This document shows positions 1 to 9,598 of a stretch of DNA of 64,000 nucleotides, piece by piece (positions within the stretch are counted from its first letter, which is position 1; every line of letters begins with the position of its first letter). The notes below the pieces were generated by a model that was not told the origin of the DNA, did no database searches, and saw only the letters and a program-made list of their open reading frames with translations. The stretch is taken from the NCBI RefSeq assembly GCF_008932245.1, contig NZ_CP034909.1, positions 806,001-870,000 on the forward strand, given 5' to 3'. Origin of the DNA: Sinorhizobium alkalisoli. Lineage in GTDB: Bacteria; Pseudomonadota; Alphaproteobacteria; Rhizobiales; Rhizobiaceae. A program made the translations under genes and the position numbers.

Positions 1-593
1 TACCAGAGGCAGTAGATGCCTCCCGGGAAGCGGCGATAGGCCTTGGCGAGCCCATCGACCAGCCGCTCGTACTCGCCTTCGACCTCGAAGGGCGGATCGA
101 CGAGGACGAGACCGCGCTTCTCTTTCGGCGGCAGATGGGCACCGAGCGCTAGCCAGCCGTCGAGCCGCGTGATCCGGCTTTGGAAATCGCCGTCGAACAG
201 CCGGTGCAGCGTTTCATAGTCGTCGGGATGCAATTCCATCGCCGAAAGCCTGTCCTTCGGGCGAAAGAGCATGCGCACGAGCTTCGGCGAACCGGGATAA
301 TGGGTGAGCCCGCCTTCCGGATTGAGGTCGCGCACGACCGAGAGGTAGGGCTCCAGGATAGCCGCGACCGTGGCGGGGAGTTCGGCATCGATCAACCGCC
401 CGATGCCCTCGCGCCATTCGCCCGTCTTTTGCGCTTCCTCGCTCGAAAGATCGTAGAGTCCGATGCCGGCATGGGTGTCGAGCACCCGGAAGGCCTTGTC
501 CTTCTGCTTCAGATAGGTGACGAGCCGCGCCAGCACCGCGTGCTTCAGGACATCGGCGAAATTGCCAGCATGGTAGATGTGCCGATAGTTCAT
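1..593 (-). CDS. rlmJ: 23S rRNA (adenine-2030-N6)-methyltransferase RlmJ, 3' end missing
   Basis: The protein begins MNYRHIYHAGNFADVLKHAV, which is the hallmark N-terminus of the RlmJ (YhiR/ComJ) family. It is followed by VLDTHAGIGLYDL, the S-adenosylmethionine-binding motif I of a Rossmann methyltransferase. RlmJ methylates A2030 of 23S rRNA. About 197 codons are present and the family is about 280 aa, so the C-terminal part lies before the window. The start is the ATG at 593, which matches the conserved family N-terminus. The gene is divergent from the molybdopterin oxidoreductase, and the 86-bp gap between them must hold both promoters. Older annotation calls this family a competence protein for DNA use as nutrient. 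Identification is confident; truncation by the window edge is certain. Confidence 0.9.
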   Translation of the reverse strand, partial: MNYRHIYHAGNFADVLKHAVLARLVTYLKQKDKAFRVLDTHAGIGLYDLSSEEAQKTGEWREGIGRLIDAELPATVAAILEPYLSVVRDLNPEGGLTHYPGSPKLVRMLFRPKDRLSAMELHPDDYETLHRLFDGDFQSRITRLDGWLALGAHLPPKEKRGLVLVDPPFEVEGEYERLVDGLAKAYRRFPGGIYCLW

Positions 594-679
594 GAGAGCC
601 GCCGATGGCTACGATCAAATGTTTCGATGAATGGCGAAAGAGGCTTTGAGCGCCCGGACCCATGCCATATAGAAAAGCC

Positions 680-2794
680 ATGAACGTTGCGACCCCCATC
701 AACCCACAAAAATCCGTCCGCCATTCGGTCTGCCCCCACGATTGTCCCTCGGCCTGCGCGCTGGAAGTGGACCTGAGCGCCGACGGACGGATCGGGCGGC
801 TGCGCGGTGCCGCCGACAACAGTTATACGGCCGGTGTTATCTGCGCCAAGGTGGCGCGCTACAGCGAGCGCATCTACCATCCCGGCCGGCTGATGGTGCC
901 GCAGCGCCGCATCGGCGCCATAGGCGAGGGCAAGTGGCAGGAAATCTCGTGGGAAGCCGCCCTCGACGAGATCGCCGATGAGTTCGTAAAGGCCGAGCAG
1001 AGGTACGGCGCGGAAGCGGTCTGGCCCTATTTCTATGCCGGAACCATGGGGCAGGTCCAGCGCGACTCGATCGAGCGGCTACGTCACGCGAAGCGCTATT
1101 CGGGCTTCTTCGGCTCGATCTGTACCAACATGGCCTGGACAGGCTTCACCATGGCGACCGGAGCCCTGCGAGGTCCCGACCCGCGCGAAATGGCCAAGTC
1201 CGATTGCGTGGTGATCTGGGGCACCAATGCGGTGGCGACACAGGTCAATGTGATGACGCATGCCGTCAAGGCGCGGAAGGAGCGCGGCGCAAAGATCGTC
1301 GTCATCGACATCTACGACAATCCGACGATGAAGCAGGCCGATATGGGCATCGTGCTGGAACCGGGCACTGACGCTGCACTTGCCTGCGCCGTCATGCACG
1401 TGGCCTTCCGCGACGGCTATGCCGATCGGGCCTACATGGCGCAGTTCGCCGACGATCCCGCGGGTCTTGAGGCGCATCTTGAGACGCGAGGGCCGAAATG
1501 GGCATCCGGCATCACCGGCCTGTCGGTCGAGGAGATCGAGGCCTTCGCGAAGCTTGTCGGAACGACGCCGAGATCCTATTTTCGCCTCGGCTACGGCTTC
1601 ACCCGACAGCGCAACGGCTCCGTCGCAATCCATGCGGCCGCCTCGGTCGCGACCGTGCTCGGCTCCTGGAAGCACGAGGGCGGCGGCGCTTTCCATTCGA
1701 ACAACGACATCTTCAAGCTGGACAAGCGCGAACTTGTCGGCACGGCACTCAACGATCCCGACGTGCGCATGCTCGACCAGTCGCAGATCGGCCGCGTGCT
1801 GACGGGCGACGCAGAGGCGTTGCGCCGCCGCGGGCCAGTGACGGCGTTGCTCATCCAGAACACCAATCCGGTGAACGTCGCGCCGGAGCAGCGGCTGGTG
1901 AAGCGAGGCTTCCTGCGTAACGACCTGTTCGTCGCCGTGCACGAGCAGTTCATGACCGATACGGCGCAACTGGCCGACATCGTGCTGCCCGCGACCATGT
2001 TCCTGGAACACGACGACCTCTATCGTGGCGGCGGTCACCAGCACATCCTGATCGGTCCGAAACTGGTCGAGCCGCCGCCGACGGTGCGCACCAATCTCTT
2101 CGTTATCGAGGAACTGGCAAGGCGCCTCGGCGTCGACGACCGCCCCGGCTTCGGCATGTCGGAGCGGCAGCATATCGATCGGCTGCTCGCCAATTACGGG
2201 ATCGGCTACGAGGAGATGAAAGCGAGGAAATGGCTCGATTGCCAGCCGCCCTTCGACGACGCGCATTTCCTGCACGGCTTCGGGCATCCGGATGGGAAGT
2301 TCCGCTTCAAGGCGGACTGGACGGGCACGCCCGCGCCGAACCGGCCGCCGAAATCCATGGGCCCACAGGGCCCGTTCGGCCAATTGCCGCAGTTTCCGGA
2401 TCAGGTAGATCTGATCGAAATCGCCGACGCGCGCCATCCATTCCGGCTCGCGACCTCGCCGGCCCGCTCATTCCTGAACTCGACCTTCGCGGAAACGCCG
2501 TCCTCGATTGCCAAGGAAGGGCGGCCGGAGGTGATGATCCATGGCGGGGATGCCGCCGACCTCGGCATCGGCGATGGTGATATCGTCACGCTCGGCAACG
2601 AGCGCGGCGAAATCCGCCTGCATGCCAGGATCGGCGGCGGCGCGCGCCGCGGCGTCGTCATCGCCGAGGGGCTCTGGCCAAACGGCGCCCATCTCGACGG
2701 CGAGGGGATCAACGTGTTGACCGGCGCCGACGCGGTCGCGCCCTATGGCGGCGCGGCCTTTCACGACAATCGGGTCTGGTTGCGCCCGGCCTGA
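680..2794 (+). CDS. molybdopterin-dependent oxidoreductase with [4Fe-4S] site
   Basis: This protein of about 704 aa belongs to the DMSO-reductase superfamily (bis-MGD molybdenum/tungsten enzymes). The N-terminus carries VCPHDCPSACAL and then GVICAKV, giving the Cys-x3-Cys-x3-Cys...Cys pattern that ligates a [4Fe-4S] cluster. A molybdopterin domain fills the middle, and a C-terminal dinucleotide-binding domain (LATSPARSFLNSTF, then AADLGIGDGDIVTLGNERG) follows. There is no Tat or Sec signal, so it is predicted to be cytoplasmic. No redox partner subunit is adjacent, so the substrate cannot be assigned; biotin-sulfoxide or formate-dehydrogenase-like activities are only family possibilities. An in-frame ATG at 662 is an alternative start; 680 is preferred because the cluster motif then lies about 20 residues in, as in relatives. 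Neither start has a strong ribosome-binding site. Confidence 0.85.
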   Translation: MNVATPINPQKSVRHSVCPHDCPSACALEVDLSADGRIGRLRGAADNSYTAGVICAKVARYSERIYHPGRLMVPQRRIGAIGEGKWQEISWEAALDEIADEFVKAEQRYGAEAVWPYFYAGTMGQVQRDSIERLRHAKRYSGFFGSICTNMAWTGFTMATGALRGPDPREMAKSDCVVIWGTNAVATQVNVMTHAVKARKERGAKIVVIDIYDNPTMKQADMGIVLEPGTDAALACAVMHVAFRDGYADRAYMAQFADDPAGLEAHLETRGPKWASGITGLSVEEIEAFAKLVGTTPRSYFRLGYGFTRQRNGSVAIHAAASVATVLGSWKHEGGGAFHSNNDIFKLDKRELVGTALNDPDVRMLDQSQIGRVLTGDAEALRRRGPVTALLIQNTNPVNVAPEQRLVKRGFLRNDLFVAVHEQFMTDTAQLADIVLPATMFLEHDDLYRGGGHQHILIGPKLVEPPPTVRTNLFVIEELARRLGVDDRPGFGMSERQHIDRLLANYGIGYEEMKARKWLDCQPPFDDAHFLHGFGHPDGKFRFKADWTGTPAPNRPPKSMGPQGPFGQLPQFPDQVDLIEIADARHPFRLATSPARSFLNSTFAETPSSIAKEGRPEVMIHGGDAADLGIGDGDIVTLGNERGEIRLHARIGGGARRGVVIAEGLWPNGAHLDGEGINVLTGADAVAPYGGAAFHDNRVWLRPA

Positions 2795-2839
2795 ACAATA
2801 TCGGGCCGAACAAGAGCCCGCTTCCGAAGAAGGACAGTC

Positions 2840-3436
2840 ATGAAGGAACATTCCGACTCACGCGTCCGGATCATCGACCGGCGGCCGCTCTGGAACGGCT
2901 TCATCAGCCTTGAGCAGGTCACGCTAGAGCAGCAGATGTCCGATGGGACCACTGCGCGTCTTGTGCGCGAGGTGCATGACCACGGCCGTGCGGCGACAAT
3001 CCTGCTTTTCGACCCGGAGCGGCAGGTGGTGGTGCTCGTGCGTCAACTTCGCATTCCAGTCTTCATGCAAGGCGAGTCGGCCTATCTGATCGAAACGCCG
3101 GCTGGCCTTCTCGATGGTGAGGAGCCGGAGGTGGCGATCTGCCGCGAGGCCATGGAAGAGACCGGTTACTGCATCGAAAGCGCCATGCATCTCTTCGACG
3201 CCTATATGAGTCCCGGCTCCATAACAGAGCGGACGAGCTTCTTCCTCGGCCGTATCGACACATCCCGGAAAGTGGCGGCAGGCGGAGGGCTTGCGCATGA
3301 GGGTGAGGACATCGAGGTCCTGGAAGTCCCTTTCGAAGAGGCCGTCCGGATGATCGGCAGCGGCGAGATCTGCGACGCCAAGACCATCATGCTTCTGCAA
3401 TGGGCAATGTTGAACGGCGCAGCCCTGTCGGAATGA
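2840..3436 (+). CDS. nudK: GDP-mannose pyrophosphatase NudK (Nudix hydrolase)
   Basis: This 198-aa Nudix hydrolase contains the box AGLLDGEEPEVAICREAMEETGY around residues 90-112, with the metal-binding REAMEE glutamates. Flanking motifs YMSPGSITERTSFF and EDIEVLEVPFEEA match NudK of E. coli closely. That enzyme hydrolyses GDP-mannose to GMP and mannose-1-phosphate and also accepts ADP-ribose. It is cytoplasmic. The gene lies 45 bp after the molybdopterin oxidoreductase on the same strand and could be cotranscribed, though no functional link is obvious. GAAGAAGGA just upstream of the ATG serves as ribosome-binding site. The gene is convergent with purN. The NudK assignment rests on motif similarity; a general ADP-ribose pyrophosphatase role is the main alternative. 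Confidence 0.8.
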   Translation: MKEHSDSRVRIIDRRPLWNGFISLEQVTLEQQMSDGTTARLVREVHDHGRAATILLFDPERQVVVLVRQLRIPVFMQGESAYLIETPAGLLDGEEPEVAICREAMEETGYCIESAMHLFDAYMSPGSITERTSFFLGRIDTSRKVAAGGGLAHEGEDIEVLEVPFEEAVRMIGSGEICDAKTIMLLQWAMLNGAALSE

Positions 3437-3456
3437 ACGCCTAAAGAGCATACCTC

Positions 3457-3477
3457 GCCGGGAATTCACTGCCCGGC
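3457..3477. terminator. possible weak stem-loop between nudK and purN
   Basis: GCCGGG (3457-3462) and CCCGGC (3472-3477) form a 6-bp inverted repeat with a 9-nt loop in the 61-bp gap between two convergent genes. No T-tract follows on either strand, so a role in termination is only suggested by position. Confidence 0.3.
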
Positions 3478-3497
3478 AGGGCAAAGGGGGTGTTTCG

Positions 3498-4172
3498 CTA
3501 CCGCTCGAGCTGAACGGCAGGAGAAATCAGCGCGCCCGTTGCTTCGCTGGGGGCATGGCTGACGGCACAGCCATTCTTCATCTCGACCGTGCCTTCCGCA
3601 ACCAGCCTCAAGGCCAGTGGATAGATCTGATGCTCGACGGTCAGGACGCGGGAGGCAAGGGTCTCGGGCGTGTCGTCGGCAAGGATCGGAACGGCGGCTT
3701 GGGCGATGATCGGGCCGTCATCCATGGCCTCGGTCACGAAATGGACCGTGCAGCCCGCAATCTTCATCCCCGCGTCGATCGCGCGCTGATGCGTATGGAG
3801 CCCCGGGAAAAGCGGCAGGAGCGAGGGGTGGATGTTGAGGATTTTGCCTTCATGGCGATGGATGAAGGCCGCCGAAAGCATCCGCATATAGCCGGCAAGG
3901 CAGATGACATCCGGCTGCAGCCGATCGAGTTCGGCAAGGATCGCCGCCTCATGTGCCTCCTTGCTGGAGAAGTCCTGTCGGACGAAGGTGGAGGTCCGGA
4001 TGCCGAGTGCCGCCGCTTTGGCCAGCCCCCCTGCCTCCGCCTTGTCCGATATGACGGCGATGATCTCGGCCGGGAAATCGGGCTCGGCCGCGGCCGTCGC
4101 CAGCGACAGCATGTTCGAGCCCCCGCCGGAGATGAAGACAACGGCCTTTTTCTTGGCTGCGGATGGGCTCAT
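3498..4172 (-). CDS. purN: phosphoribosylglycinamide formyltransferase
   Basis: PurN transfers the formyl group of 10-formyltetrahydrofolate to GAR, the third step of purine synthesis. The 224-aa product shows the N-terminal phosphate loop [12 protein letters not shown], the catalytic [16 protein letters not shown] segment with the conserved Asn and His, and the conserved Asp in AMDDGPII. Its length is normal for the family. The ATG at 4172 overlaps the purM stop in an ATGA arrangement, which indicates translational coupling and fixes the start. Much longer N-terminal extension in this frame is only read-through antisense to nothing known and lies inside purM. Expression should follow purM. 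Confidence 0.95.
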   Translation of the reverse strand: MSPSAAKKKAVVFISGGGSNMLSLATAAAEPDFPAEIIAVISDKAEAGGLAKAAALGIRTSTFVRQDFSSKEAHEAAILAELDRLQPDVICLAGYMRMLSAAFIHRHEGKILNIHPSLLPLFPGLHTHQRAIDAGMKIAGCTVHFVTEAMDDGPIIAQAAVPILADDTPETLASRVLTVEHQIYPLALRLVAEGTVEMKNGCAVSHAPSEATGALISPAVQLER

Positions 4173-5239
4173 AGGGCGAGATTGCCCTTGTAGATCGTGC
4201 CGGCGGCGCCTTCCTCGCGCGCGACCATGCGGCCGAGCGTGAAGACCGTTTCGCCTTCGCCGGTGAGCACTGCCGCGACACGGTCGGCTTCCGCCGCCGA
4301 GACGACGGCGATCATGCCGACGCCGCAATTGAAGGTACGCAGCATCTCGTTGGCGGCGACGCCGCCGGTCTTGGCGAGCCAGGAGAAGACGGCCGGCGGC
4401 TTGACGGCGTCGAGATCGATCTCGGCCGCGAGGTGTTTCGGCAGCACGCGCGGAATGTTTTCCGGAAAGCCGCCGCCGGTGATGTGGGCCAGCGCCTTGA
4501 TCGCGCCGGTATCGCGGATCGCGCTGAGGAGCGGCTTTACGTAGATACGCGTCGGCGTCATCAGCAGGTCGGCGAGCGTACCCGCGCCGAAGGGCGCCGG
4601 CGCGTTCCAGGCGAGGCCCGAGAGCGACACGATCTTGCGCACCAGCGAGTAGCCGTTCGAGTGTACGCCGGAGGAGGAAAGCCCGAGGATGACATCGCCT
4701 TCGGCAATGTCGCCCGCCGGGAGAAGCTGCCCGCGCTCGGCGGCACCGACGGCGAAACCGGCAAGGTCGTAGTCGCCGCCGGAATACATGCCCGGCATTT
4801 CGGCCGTTTCCCCGCCGATCAGCGCACAGCCTGCCTCGCGGCAGCCGACGGCAATGCCGGCGACGATCGCCGCGCCCTGGTCCGGATCGAGCTTGCCGGT
4901 GGCGAAATAGTCGAGGAAGAACAGCGGTTCTGCACCTTGTACCACGAGGTCGTTGACGCACATGGCGACGAGGTCGATGCCGACGGTGTCGTGCTTGTCG
5001 GCGTCGATGGCGATCTTGAGCTTGGTCCCGACGCCGTCATTAGCCGCGACTAGGACCGGATCGTTAAAGCCGGCGGCCTTGAGATCGAAGAGCCCGCCGA
5101 ACCCGCCGATTTCGCCGTCGGCACCCGGCCGCCGGGTCGAGCGCACATGCGGCTTGATTTTCTCGACCATCAGGTTGCCGGCATCGATATCCACCCCCGC
5201 GTCGCTATAGGTGAGGCCGTTCTTTCCCGACTGGCTCAT
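4169..5239 (-). CDS. purM: phosphoribosylformylglycinamidine cyclo-ligase (AIR synthetase)
   Basis: PurM closes the imidazole ring of AIR from FGAM with ATP, the fifth step of purine synthesis. The 356-aa protein begins [17 protein letters not shown], typical of the family, followed by the glycine-rich loop [12 protein letters not shown] and the ATP-binding [23 protein letters not shown] is the second signature. The start at 5239 has GGAGAACGAGC immediately upstream and leaves out an unlikely 26-residue extension. It is the first gene of purM-purN and is divergent from a PerM-type permease, an arrangement common in rhizobia. Confidence 0.96.
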   Translation of the reverse strand: MSQSGKNGLTYSDAGVDIDAGNLMVEKIKPHVRSTRRPGADGEIGGFGGLFDLKAAGFNDPVLVAANDGVGTKLKIAIDADKHDTVGIDLVAMCVNDLVVQGAEPLFFLDYFATGKLDPDQGAAIVAGIAVGCREAGCALIGGETAEMPGMYSGGDYDLAGFAVGAAERGQLLPAGDIAEGDVILGLSSSGVHSNGYSLVRKIVSLSGLAWNAPAPFGAGTLADLLMTPTRIYVKPLLSAIRDTGAIKALAHITGGGFPENIPRVLPKHLAAEIDLDAVKPPAVFSWLAKTGGVAANEMLRTFNCGVGMIAVVSAAEADRVAAVLTGEGETVFTLGRMVAREEGAAGTIYKGNLAL

Positions 5240-5405
5240 GCTCGTTCTCCAAGGCTCGTCGCATTTTGCGGATGCGATTGGCACGGTCGGTCGAGGAGTG
5301 CAAGCGCAGAGGCCCACGGGAGCAGTGTTTTTTCACCTTTTTGCCGATCCCTCAACGGATTGAAGGGCGAGAGAGGCGAAACGGCGGGGCCCGGAGGATG
5401 CCGGA

Positions 5406-5435
5406 CTTGACCTTGGCGTGCGCAGACCCCTATCT
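5406..5435 (+). promoter_or_regulatory. sigma-70-type promoter for the permease gene
   Basis: CTTGAC at 5406-5411 matches the rhizobial -35 consensus exactly. CTATCT at 5430-5435 matches 5 of 6 bases of the CTATAT -10 consensus, with an 18-bp spacer. It lies about 40 bp before the permease start. Found by eye; no transcript data. Confidence 0.5.
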
Positions 5436-5472
5436 CGTCCTACGTCAAGGCGCGACATGTGCCGGAGGCGCG

Positions 5473-6606
5473 ATGGGGAATATCATGATCAACCGAGTGA
5501 GCGGTTTGGGACTGCGGCGCCAGCTTTTCTTCTGGTTGCTCGTGCTCTCCGCGTTCATCCTCTTCCTGATGCTATTCAGGTCTATCCTGCTACCATTCCT
5601 CGCCGGCATGGCGCTCGCCTATTTTCTCGATCCGGTGGCGGATGGTTTGGAGCGCCTGGGCCTCAGCCGGCTGATGGCGACGATCGTCATCCTGGTGACC
5701 TTTATCTTCATCTTCGCGCTGTCGCTGATGATCATCATCCCGCTGATCTTCACGCAGGCCGCCGATTTCATCCAGAAGATGCCCGGCTATATCTCAAGGC
5801 TGCAGGATTTCCTGACAGACTCGCAGTCGACGCTGCTCCCGGACTGGCTCGCCGACGAGATGACGGTGATCAAGCAGAATTCGGCCAAGCTTCTGGAGCA
5901 GGGCGCAAGTTTCCTCGGCACGCTGTTCCAGCAGATCTGGAACTCCGGCATGGCGCTTTTGGACATCCTCTCGCTCTTCGTCATTACGCCGGTCGTCGCC
6001 TTTTACCTGCTGCTCGACTGGGACCGGATGATCGAGACCGTGGACAGCTGGATACCGCGCGACCATGTCGAGGTCGTCCGCCAGATCGCCCGTGACATGA
6101 ACACGACGATTGCCGGTTTCGTTCGCGGGCAGGGATCGCTATGCGTCATCCTCGGCCTCTATTATGCCATCGGGCTTTCGCTGGTCGGGCTCAATTTCGG
6201 CATGCTGATAGGCCTCTTTGCCGGCATGATCAGTTTCATCCCCTATGTCGGGTCGCTGGTCGGCCTGGTGCTCGCCGTCGGCGTGGCGCTCGTCCAGTTC
6301 TGGCCGAACTATTTCTGGATCGTGCTCGTCCTTGTCATTTTCTTCACCGGTCAGTTCCTTGAAGGCAACATTCTCCAGCCGAAGCTGGTCGGCAAGAGCG
6401 TCGGTCTCCATCCCGTCTGGCTGATGTTCGCCCTGCTGGCCTTCGGCGCGCTGTTCGGCTTCGTCGGCCTGCTGGTGGCGGTGCCGGCCGCCGCCGCAAT
6501 CGGCGTCCTTGTTCGCTTCGGAATCCAGCGATACCTTGAAAGCGACCTCTATCACGGGCATAGAACGGCCGCGAACCAGCCGTCGGAGGGCGAGGAGCCC
6601 CGCTGA
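5473..6606 (+). CDS. AI-2E/PerM family membrane transporter
   Basis: This 377-aa polytopic inner-membrane protein belongs to the AI-2E (UPF0118/PerM) family. It has hydrophobic pairs near the N-terminus (LFFWLLVLSAFILFLMLF and ILLPFLAGMALAYFLDP), a less hydrophobic middle domain, and four or more C-terminal helices including the conserved GMISFIPYVGSLVGL and FTGQFLEGNILQPKLVG segments. The family includes putative exporters and proteins proposed to work as Na+/H+ antiporters, so the substrate is unknown. The ATG at 5473 follows GGAGG closely and is preferred; an upstream open frame to 5266 lacks such a site. The gene lies just ahead of hdaA, a conserved alphaproteobacterial order, and is probably cotranscribed with it. 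Confidence 0.85.
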   Translation: MGNIMINRVSGLGLRRQLFFWLLVLSAFILFLMLFRSILLPFLAGMALAYFLDPVADGLERLGLSRLMATIVILVTFIFIFALSLMIIIPLIFTQAADFIQKMPGYISRLQDFLTDSQSTLLPDWLADEMTVIKQNSAKLLEQGASFLGTLFQQIWNSGMALLDILSLFVITPVVAFYLLLDWDRMIETVDSWIPRDHVEVVRQIARDMNTTIAGFVRGQGSLCVILGLYYAIGLSLVGLNFGMLIGLFAGMISFIPYVGSLVGLVLAVGVALVQFWPNYFWIVLVLVIFFTGQFLEGNILQPKLVGKSVGLHPVWLMFALLAFGALFGFVGLLVAVPAAAAIGVLVRFGIQRYLESDLYHGHRTAANQPSEGEEPR

Positions 6607-6628
6607 CGAAATTGTCCTGGGCCAGAGC

Positions 6629-7318
6629 ATGACGAAACGTCCCTACGAACAACTGCCGCTCGTCTTCAGACACGATCCGGCCTCGGGCAGAGAAGATCTG
6701 CTCGTTTCCGACCGTTTGAGCGCGGCCATCGCCATCATCGATCATTGGCCCGACTGGCCGTCGCCTGTCGTCATCATCGCCGGACCGGTCGGTTCCGGGA
6801 AGTCGCATCTTGCCAGCATCTGGCGGCAGATGACGGGCGCCGAGGTGATCCACCCGACCGCGGGCTCGAATGCCGCCGACATCGCCTCCGCAGGTCCGGT
6901 CCTCTTCGAGGATGTCGATCGGCAGGGATTCGACGACACGGCGCTTTTCCACGTCATCAACAGCGTTCGCCAGAACGGCACGGGCCTTTTGATGACCTCG
7001 CGCCTGTGGCCGATGTCCTGGCCCGTGACGCTTCCGGATCTGCGGTCCCGTCTCAAAGCCGCCACGGTCGTCGAGATCGGCGAGCCGGACGACGAATTAC
7101 TGACGCAGGTGCTCTTCAAGCTTTTTGCCGACCGACAGCTCCTCGTCGATGAGCGCCTCGTCGCCTACATCGTCAATCGGATGGAGCGCTCGCTGGCGAC
7201 GGCACAGCTCGTCGTCGAACGGCTCGACCATTTGGCACTCTCGCGCGGCACGCGGCTGACCCGCGCGCTGGCGGCGGAAGTCTTGGATGAACTGGCAAAT
7301 GCCCGCTGCGCCGATTGA
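6629..7318 (+). CDS. hdaA: DnaA regulatory inactivator HdaA (Hda homolog)
   Basis: This 229-aa AAA+ protein resembles the ATPase domain of DnaA without its DNA-binding domain. It has a Walker A motif GPVGSGKSHLAS at about residues 52-63, a Walker B-like VLFEDVD, and a sensor region ending in VDERLVAYIVNRMERSLATA. In alphaproteobacteria HdaA works with the DNA polymerase III clamp to stimulate ATP hydrolysis by DnaA and prevent re-initiation. The N-terminal QLPLVF resembles the clamp-binding QxxL[FL] motif expected of Hda proteins. It starts 22 bp after the permease gene and is probably in its operon. Role inferred from family and synteny. Confidence 0.88.
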   Translation: MTKRPYEQLPLVFRHDPASGREDLLVSDRLSAAIAIIDHWPDWPSPVVIIAGPVGSGKSHLASIWRQMTGAEVIHPTAGSNAADIASAGPVLFEDVDRQGFDDTALFHVINSVRQNGTGLLMTSRLWPMSWPVTLPDLRSRLKAATVVEIGEPDDELLTQVLFKLFADRQLLVDERLVAYIVNRMERSLATAQLVVERLDHLALSRGTRLTRALAAEVLDELANARCAD

Positions 7319-7336
7319 CTGTCACAGTTCCGTCGT
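7319..7336 (+). promoter_or_regulatory. possible PhoB box before ppk
   Basis: A perfect half-site CTGTCAC at 7319-7325 is followed, after AGTT, by the weaker half CCGTCGT at 7330-7336 (4 of 7). The rhizobial Pho box is two CTGTCAC-like heptamers separated by 4 bp, so spacing and first half fit. It lies about 50 bp before ppk, a gene commonly linked to phosphate control. Confidence 0.35.
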
Positions 7337-7382
7337 CAAACTGAGATAGCCCGTTCATGCGGAGCAATGGGATTCGATAGGC

Positions 7383-9587
7383 ATGGATAGCGCGACGTCT
7401 GCAATAACCGAAAAAAGGGTGGCTATGGAACAGAAGGCGCCGCCCGAGGCTGTCGACCTGTCCACGAGCCCGGAGCGCTTCGTCAATCGCGAATTTTCCT
7501 GGCTGCAGTTCAACCGCCGCGTTCTCGAGGAGACGCTGAACACGGCGCATCCGCTCCTTGAACGCGTCCGCTTCCTCTCCATCTCGGCCGCCAACCTCGA
7601 CGAATTCTTCATGGTGCGCGTCGCCGGCCTCGAGGGCCAGGTCCGTTCGGGCGTTTCGCTGCGCAGCCCCGACGGCAAGACGCCGGCCGAACAGCTCGAG
7701 GATATCTTGAAGGAGATCGACAATCTGCAGATGGAGCAGCAGGCATCGCTTGCGGTTCTGCAGCAATATCTCGCCAAGGAAGATATCCTCATCGTCCGCC
7801 CGGCCGCCTTATCCGCCCAGGACAGGAGCTGGCTCGCCAACGAATTCGACCAATCGATCTTCCCGGTCCTAACGCCGCTTTCGATCGATCCGGCGCACCC
7901 GTTCCCCTTCATTCCGAATCTCGGTTTCTCGATCGGCCTCCAACTCGTCAGCAAGACCGGCCGCGAGCCGATGACGGCGCTCTTACGCCTGCCAGTTGCC
8001 CTCGATCGCTTCGTCCGGTTGCCCGACGTCAAGAACGTCATCCGCTACATCACGCTGGAAGACGTCGTAGGCCAGTTCATCGATCGTCTGTTCCCGGGCT
8101 ACGAAGTCCAGGGCTCGGGAACGTTCCGCATCATCCGCGACAGCGATATCGAAGTCGAGGAAGAGGCCGAAGACCTTGTCCGCCTGTTCGAGACGGCACT
8201 GAAGCGCCGCCGCCGCGGTTCCGTGATCCGCATCGAAACCGATTCCGAAATGCCGGCCTCGCTGCGCCAGTTCGTCGTGCATGAACTCGGCGTGCCCGAC
8301 AATCGCGTCGCCGTCCTGCCGGGGCTGCTGGCACTCAACACCTTTTCCGAAATCACCAAGGCGCCGCGCGAGGACTTGCGTTTCGAGCCCTACAACCCGC
8401 GCTTCCCGGAACGCGTCCGCGAACATGGTGGGGATTGCTTCGCAGCGATTCGCGAGAAGGACATGGTGGTCCACCATCCTTACGAGTCCTTCGACGTCGT
8501 GGTGCAGTTCCTGCTGCAGGCAGCGCGCGATCCGGACGTGCTCGCCATCAAGCAGACCCTTTACCGCACCTCGAACGACAGTCCGATCGTGCGCGCGCTG
8601 ATCGACGCGGCGGATGCGGGCAAGTCGGTGACGGCGCTGGTCGAGCTCAAGGCCCGCTTCGACGAGGAGGCGAACATCCGCTGGGCGCGCGACCTCGAGC
8701 GCGCGGGCGTCCAGGTCGTCTTCGGCTTCATCGAGCTCAAGACGCATGCGAAAATGTCCATGGTCGTGCGCCGGGAGGAGGGCAAGCTCCGGACCTATTG
8801 CCACCTCGGAACCGGCAACTACCATCCTGTGACCGCAAAGATCTATACGGACCTGTCGTTCTTCACCTGTAACGCCGTGATCGCCCACGACATGGCGAAC
8901 ATCTTCAATTTCATCACCGGCTATGGCGAACCGGAGGCGGGCATGAAGCTCGCGGTGTCGCCGCACACGCTGCGCCCGCGCATCCTCCAGCATATCGACG
9001 AGGAGATCGCGCATGTGGAGGCCGGTCGGCCGGCGGCGATCTGGATGAAGATGAACTCGCTTGTCGACCCGGAGATTATCGACGCGCTCTACAGGGCAAG
9101 CCGCGCCGGCGTCGAGGTCGATCTCGTCGTGCGCGGCATCTGCTGCCTGCGTCCGCAGGTGCCGGGCCTCTCCGACAATATTCGTGTCAAGTCCATCGTC
9201 GGCCGTTTCCTCGAGCATTCCCGCATTTTCTGCTTCGGCAACGGCCATGGGCTTCCCTCAGAAAATGCGCTTGTCTATATCGGTTCGGCGGATATGATGC
9301 CGCGCAATCTGGACCGGCGGGTCGAGACGCTCGTGCCTCTCATCAACCGGACTGTGCACGAACAGGTTCTTTCGCAGATCATGCTGGGCAATCTCATCGA
9401 CAACCAGCAGAGCTACGAGATTCTTCCGGACGGCACGTCGCGCCGCATGGAAGTCGGCAAGGATGCCGAGCCGTTCAACGCGCAGCATTATTTTATGACC
9501 AATCCCAGTCTTTCGGGCCGGGGTGAGGCCCTGAAGTCCAGTGCACCGAAGCTGATTGCCGGCTGGAAAAGCGGTTGGCGCAAGTAA
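7383..9587 (+). CDS. ppk: polyphosphate kinase 1
   Basis: PPK1 reversibly polymerises the terminal phosphate of ATP into inorganic polyphosphate. The 734-aa length is typical. The N domain starts at [19 protein letters not shown], the catalytic region contains [15 protein letters not shown] with the histidine that becomes phosphorylated, and [19 protein letters not shown] follows with the second conserved histidine. The C domain ends in [17 protein letters not shown], a phospholipase-D-like fold motif. An in-frame ATG at 7425 is preceded by AGGGTGG and is a plausible alternative start. The next gene, ppx, begins 11 bp downstream, so synthesis and degradation of polyphosphate are encoded in one operon. 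Confidence 0.95.
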   Translation: MDSATSAITEKRVAMEQKAPPEAVDLSTSPERFVNREFSWLQFNRRVLEETLNTAHPLLERVRFLSISAANLDEFFMVRVAGLEGQVRSGVSLRSPDGKTPAEQLEDILKEIDNLQMEQQASLAVLQQYLAKEDILIVRPAALSAQDRSWLANEFDQSIFPVLTPLSIDPAHPFPFIPNLGFSIGLQLVSKTGREPMTALLRLPVALDRFVRLPDVKNVIRYITLEDVVGQFIDRLFPGYEVQGSGTFRIIRDSDIEVEEEAEDLVRLFETALKRRRRGSVIRIETDSEMPASLRQFVVHELGVPDNRVAVLPGLLALNTFSEITKAPREDLRFEPYNPRFPERVREHGGDCFAAIREKDMVVHHPYESFDVVVQFLLQAARDPDVLAIKQTLYRTSNDSPIVRALIDAADAGKSVTALVELKARFDEEANIRWARDLERAGVQVVFGFIELKTHAKMSMVVRREEGKLRTYCHLGTGNYHPVTAKIYTDLSFFTCNAVIAHDMANIFNFITGYGEPEAGMKLAVSPHTLRPRILQHIDEEIAHVEAGRPAAIWMKMNSLVDPEIIDALYRASRAGVEVDLVVRGICCLRPQVPGLSDNIRVKSIVGRFLEHSRIFCFGNGHGLPSENALVYIGSADMMPRNLDRRVETLVPLINRTVHEQVLSQIMLGNLIDNQQSYEILPDGTSRRMEVGKDAEPFNAQHYFMTNPSLSGRGEALKSSAPKLIAGWKSGWRK

Positions 9588-9598
9588 ACTGGAATTAA

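Noticed and set aside
1079..2437. 452-aa open frame opposite the molybdopterin oxidoreductase
   Set aside because: Antisense shadow of a gene with clear domains; no supporting motif or start site.
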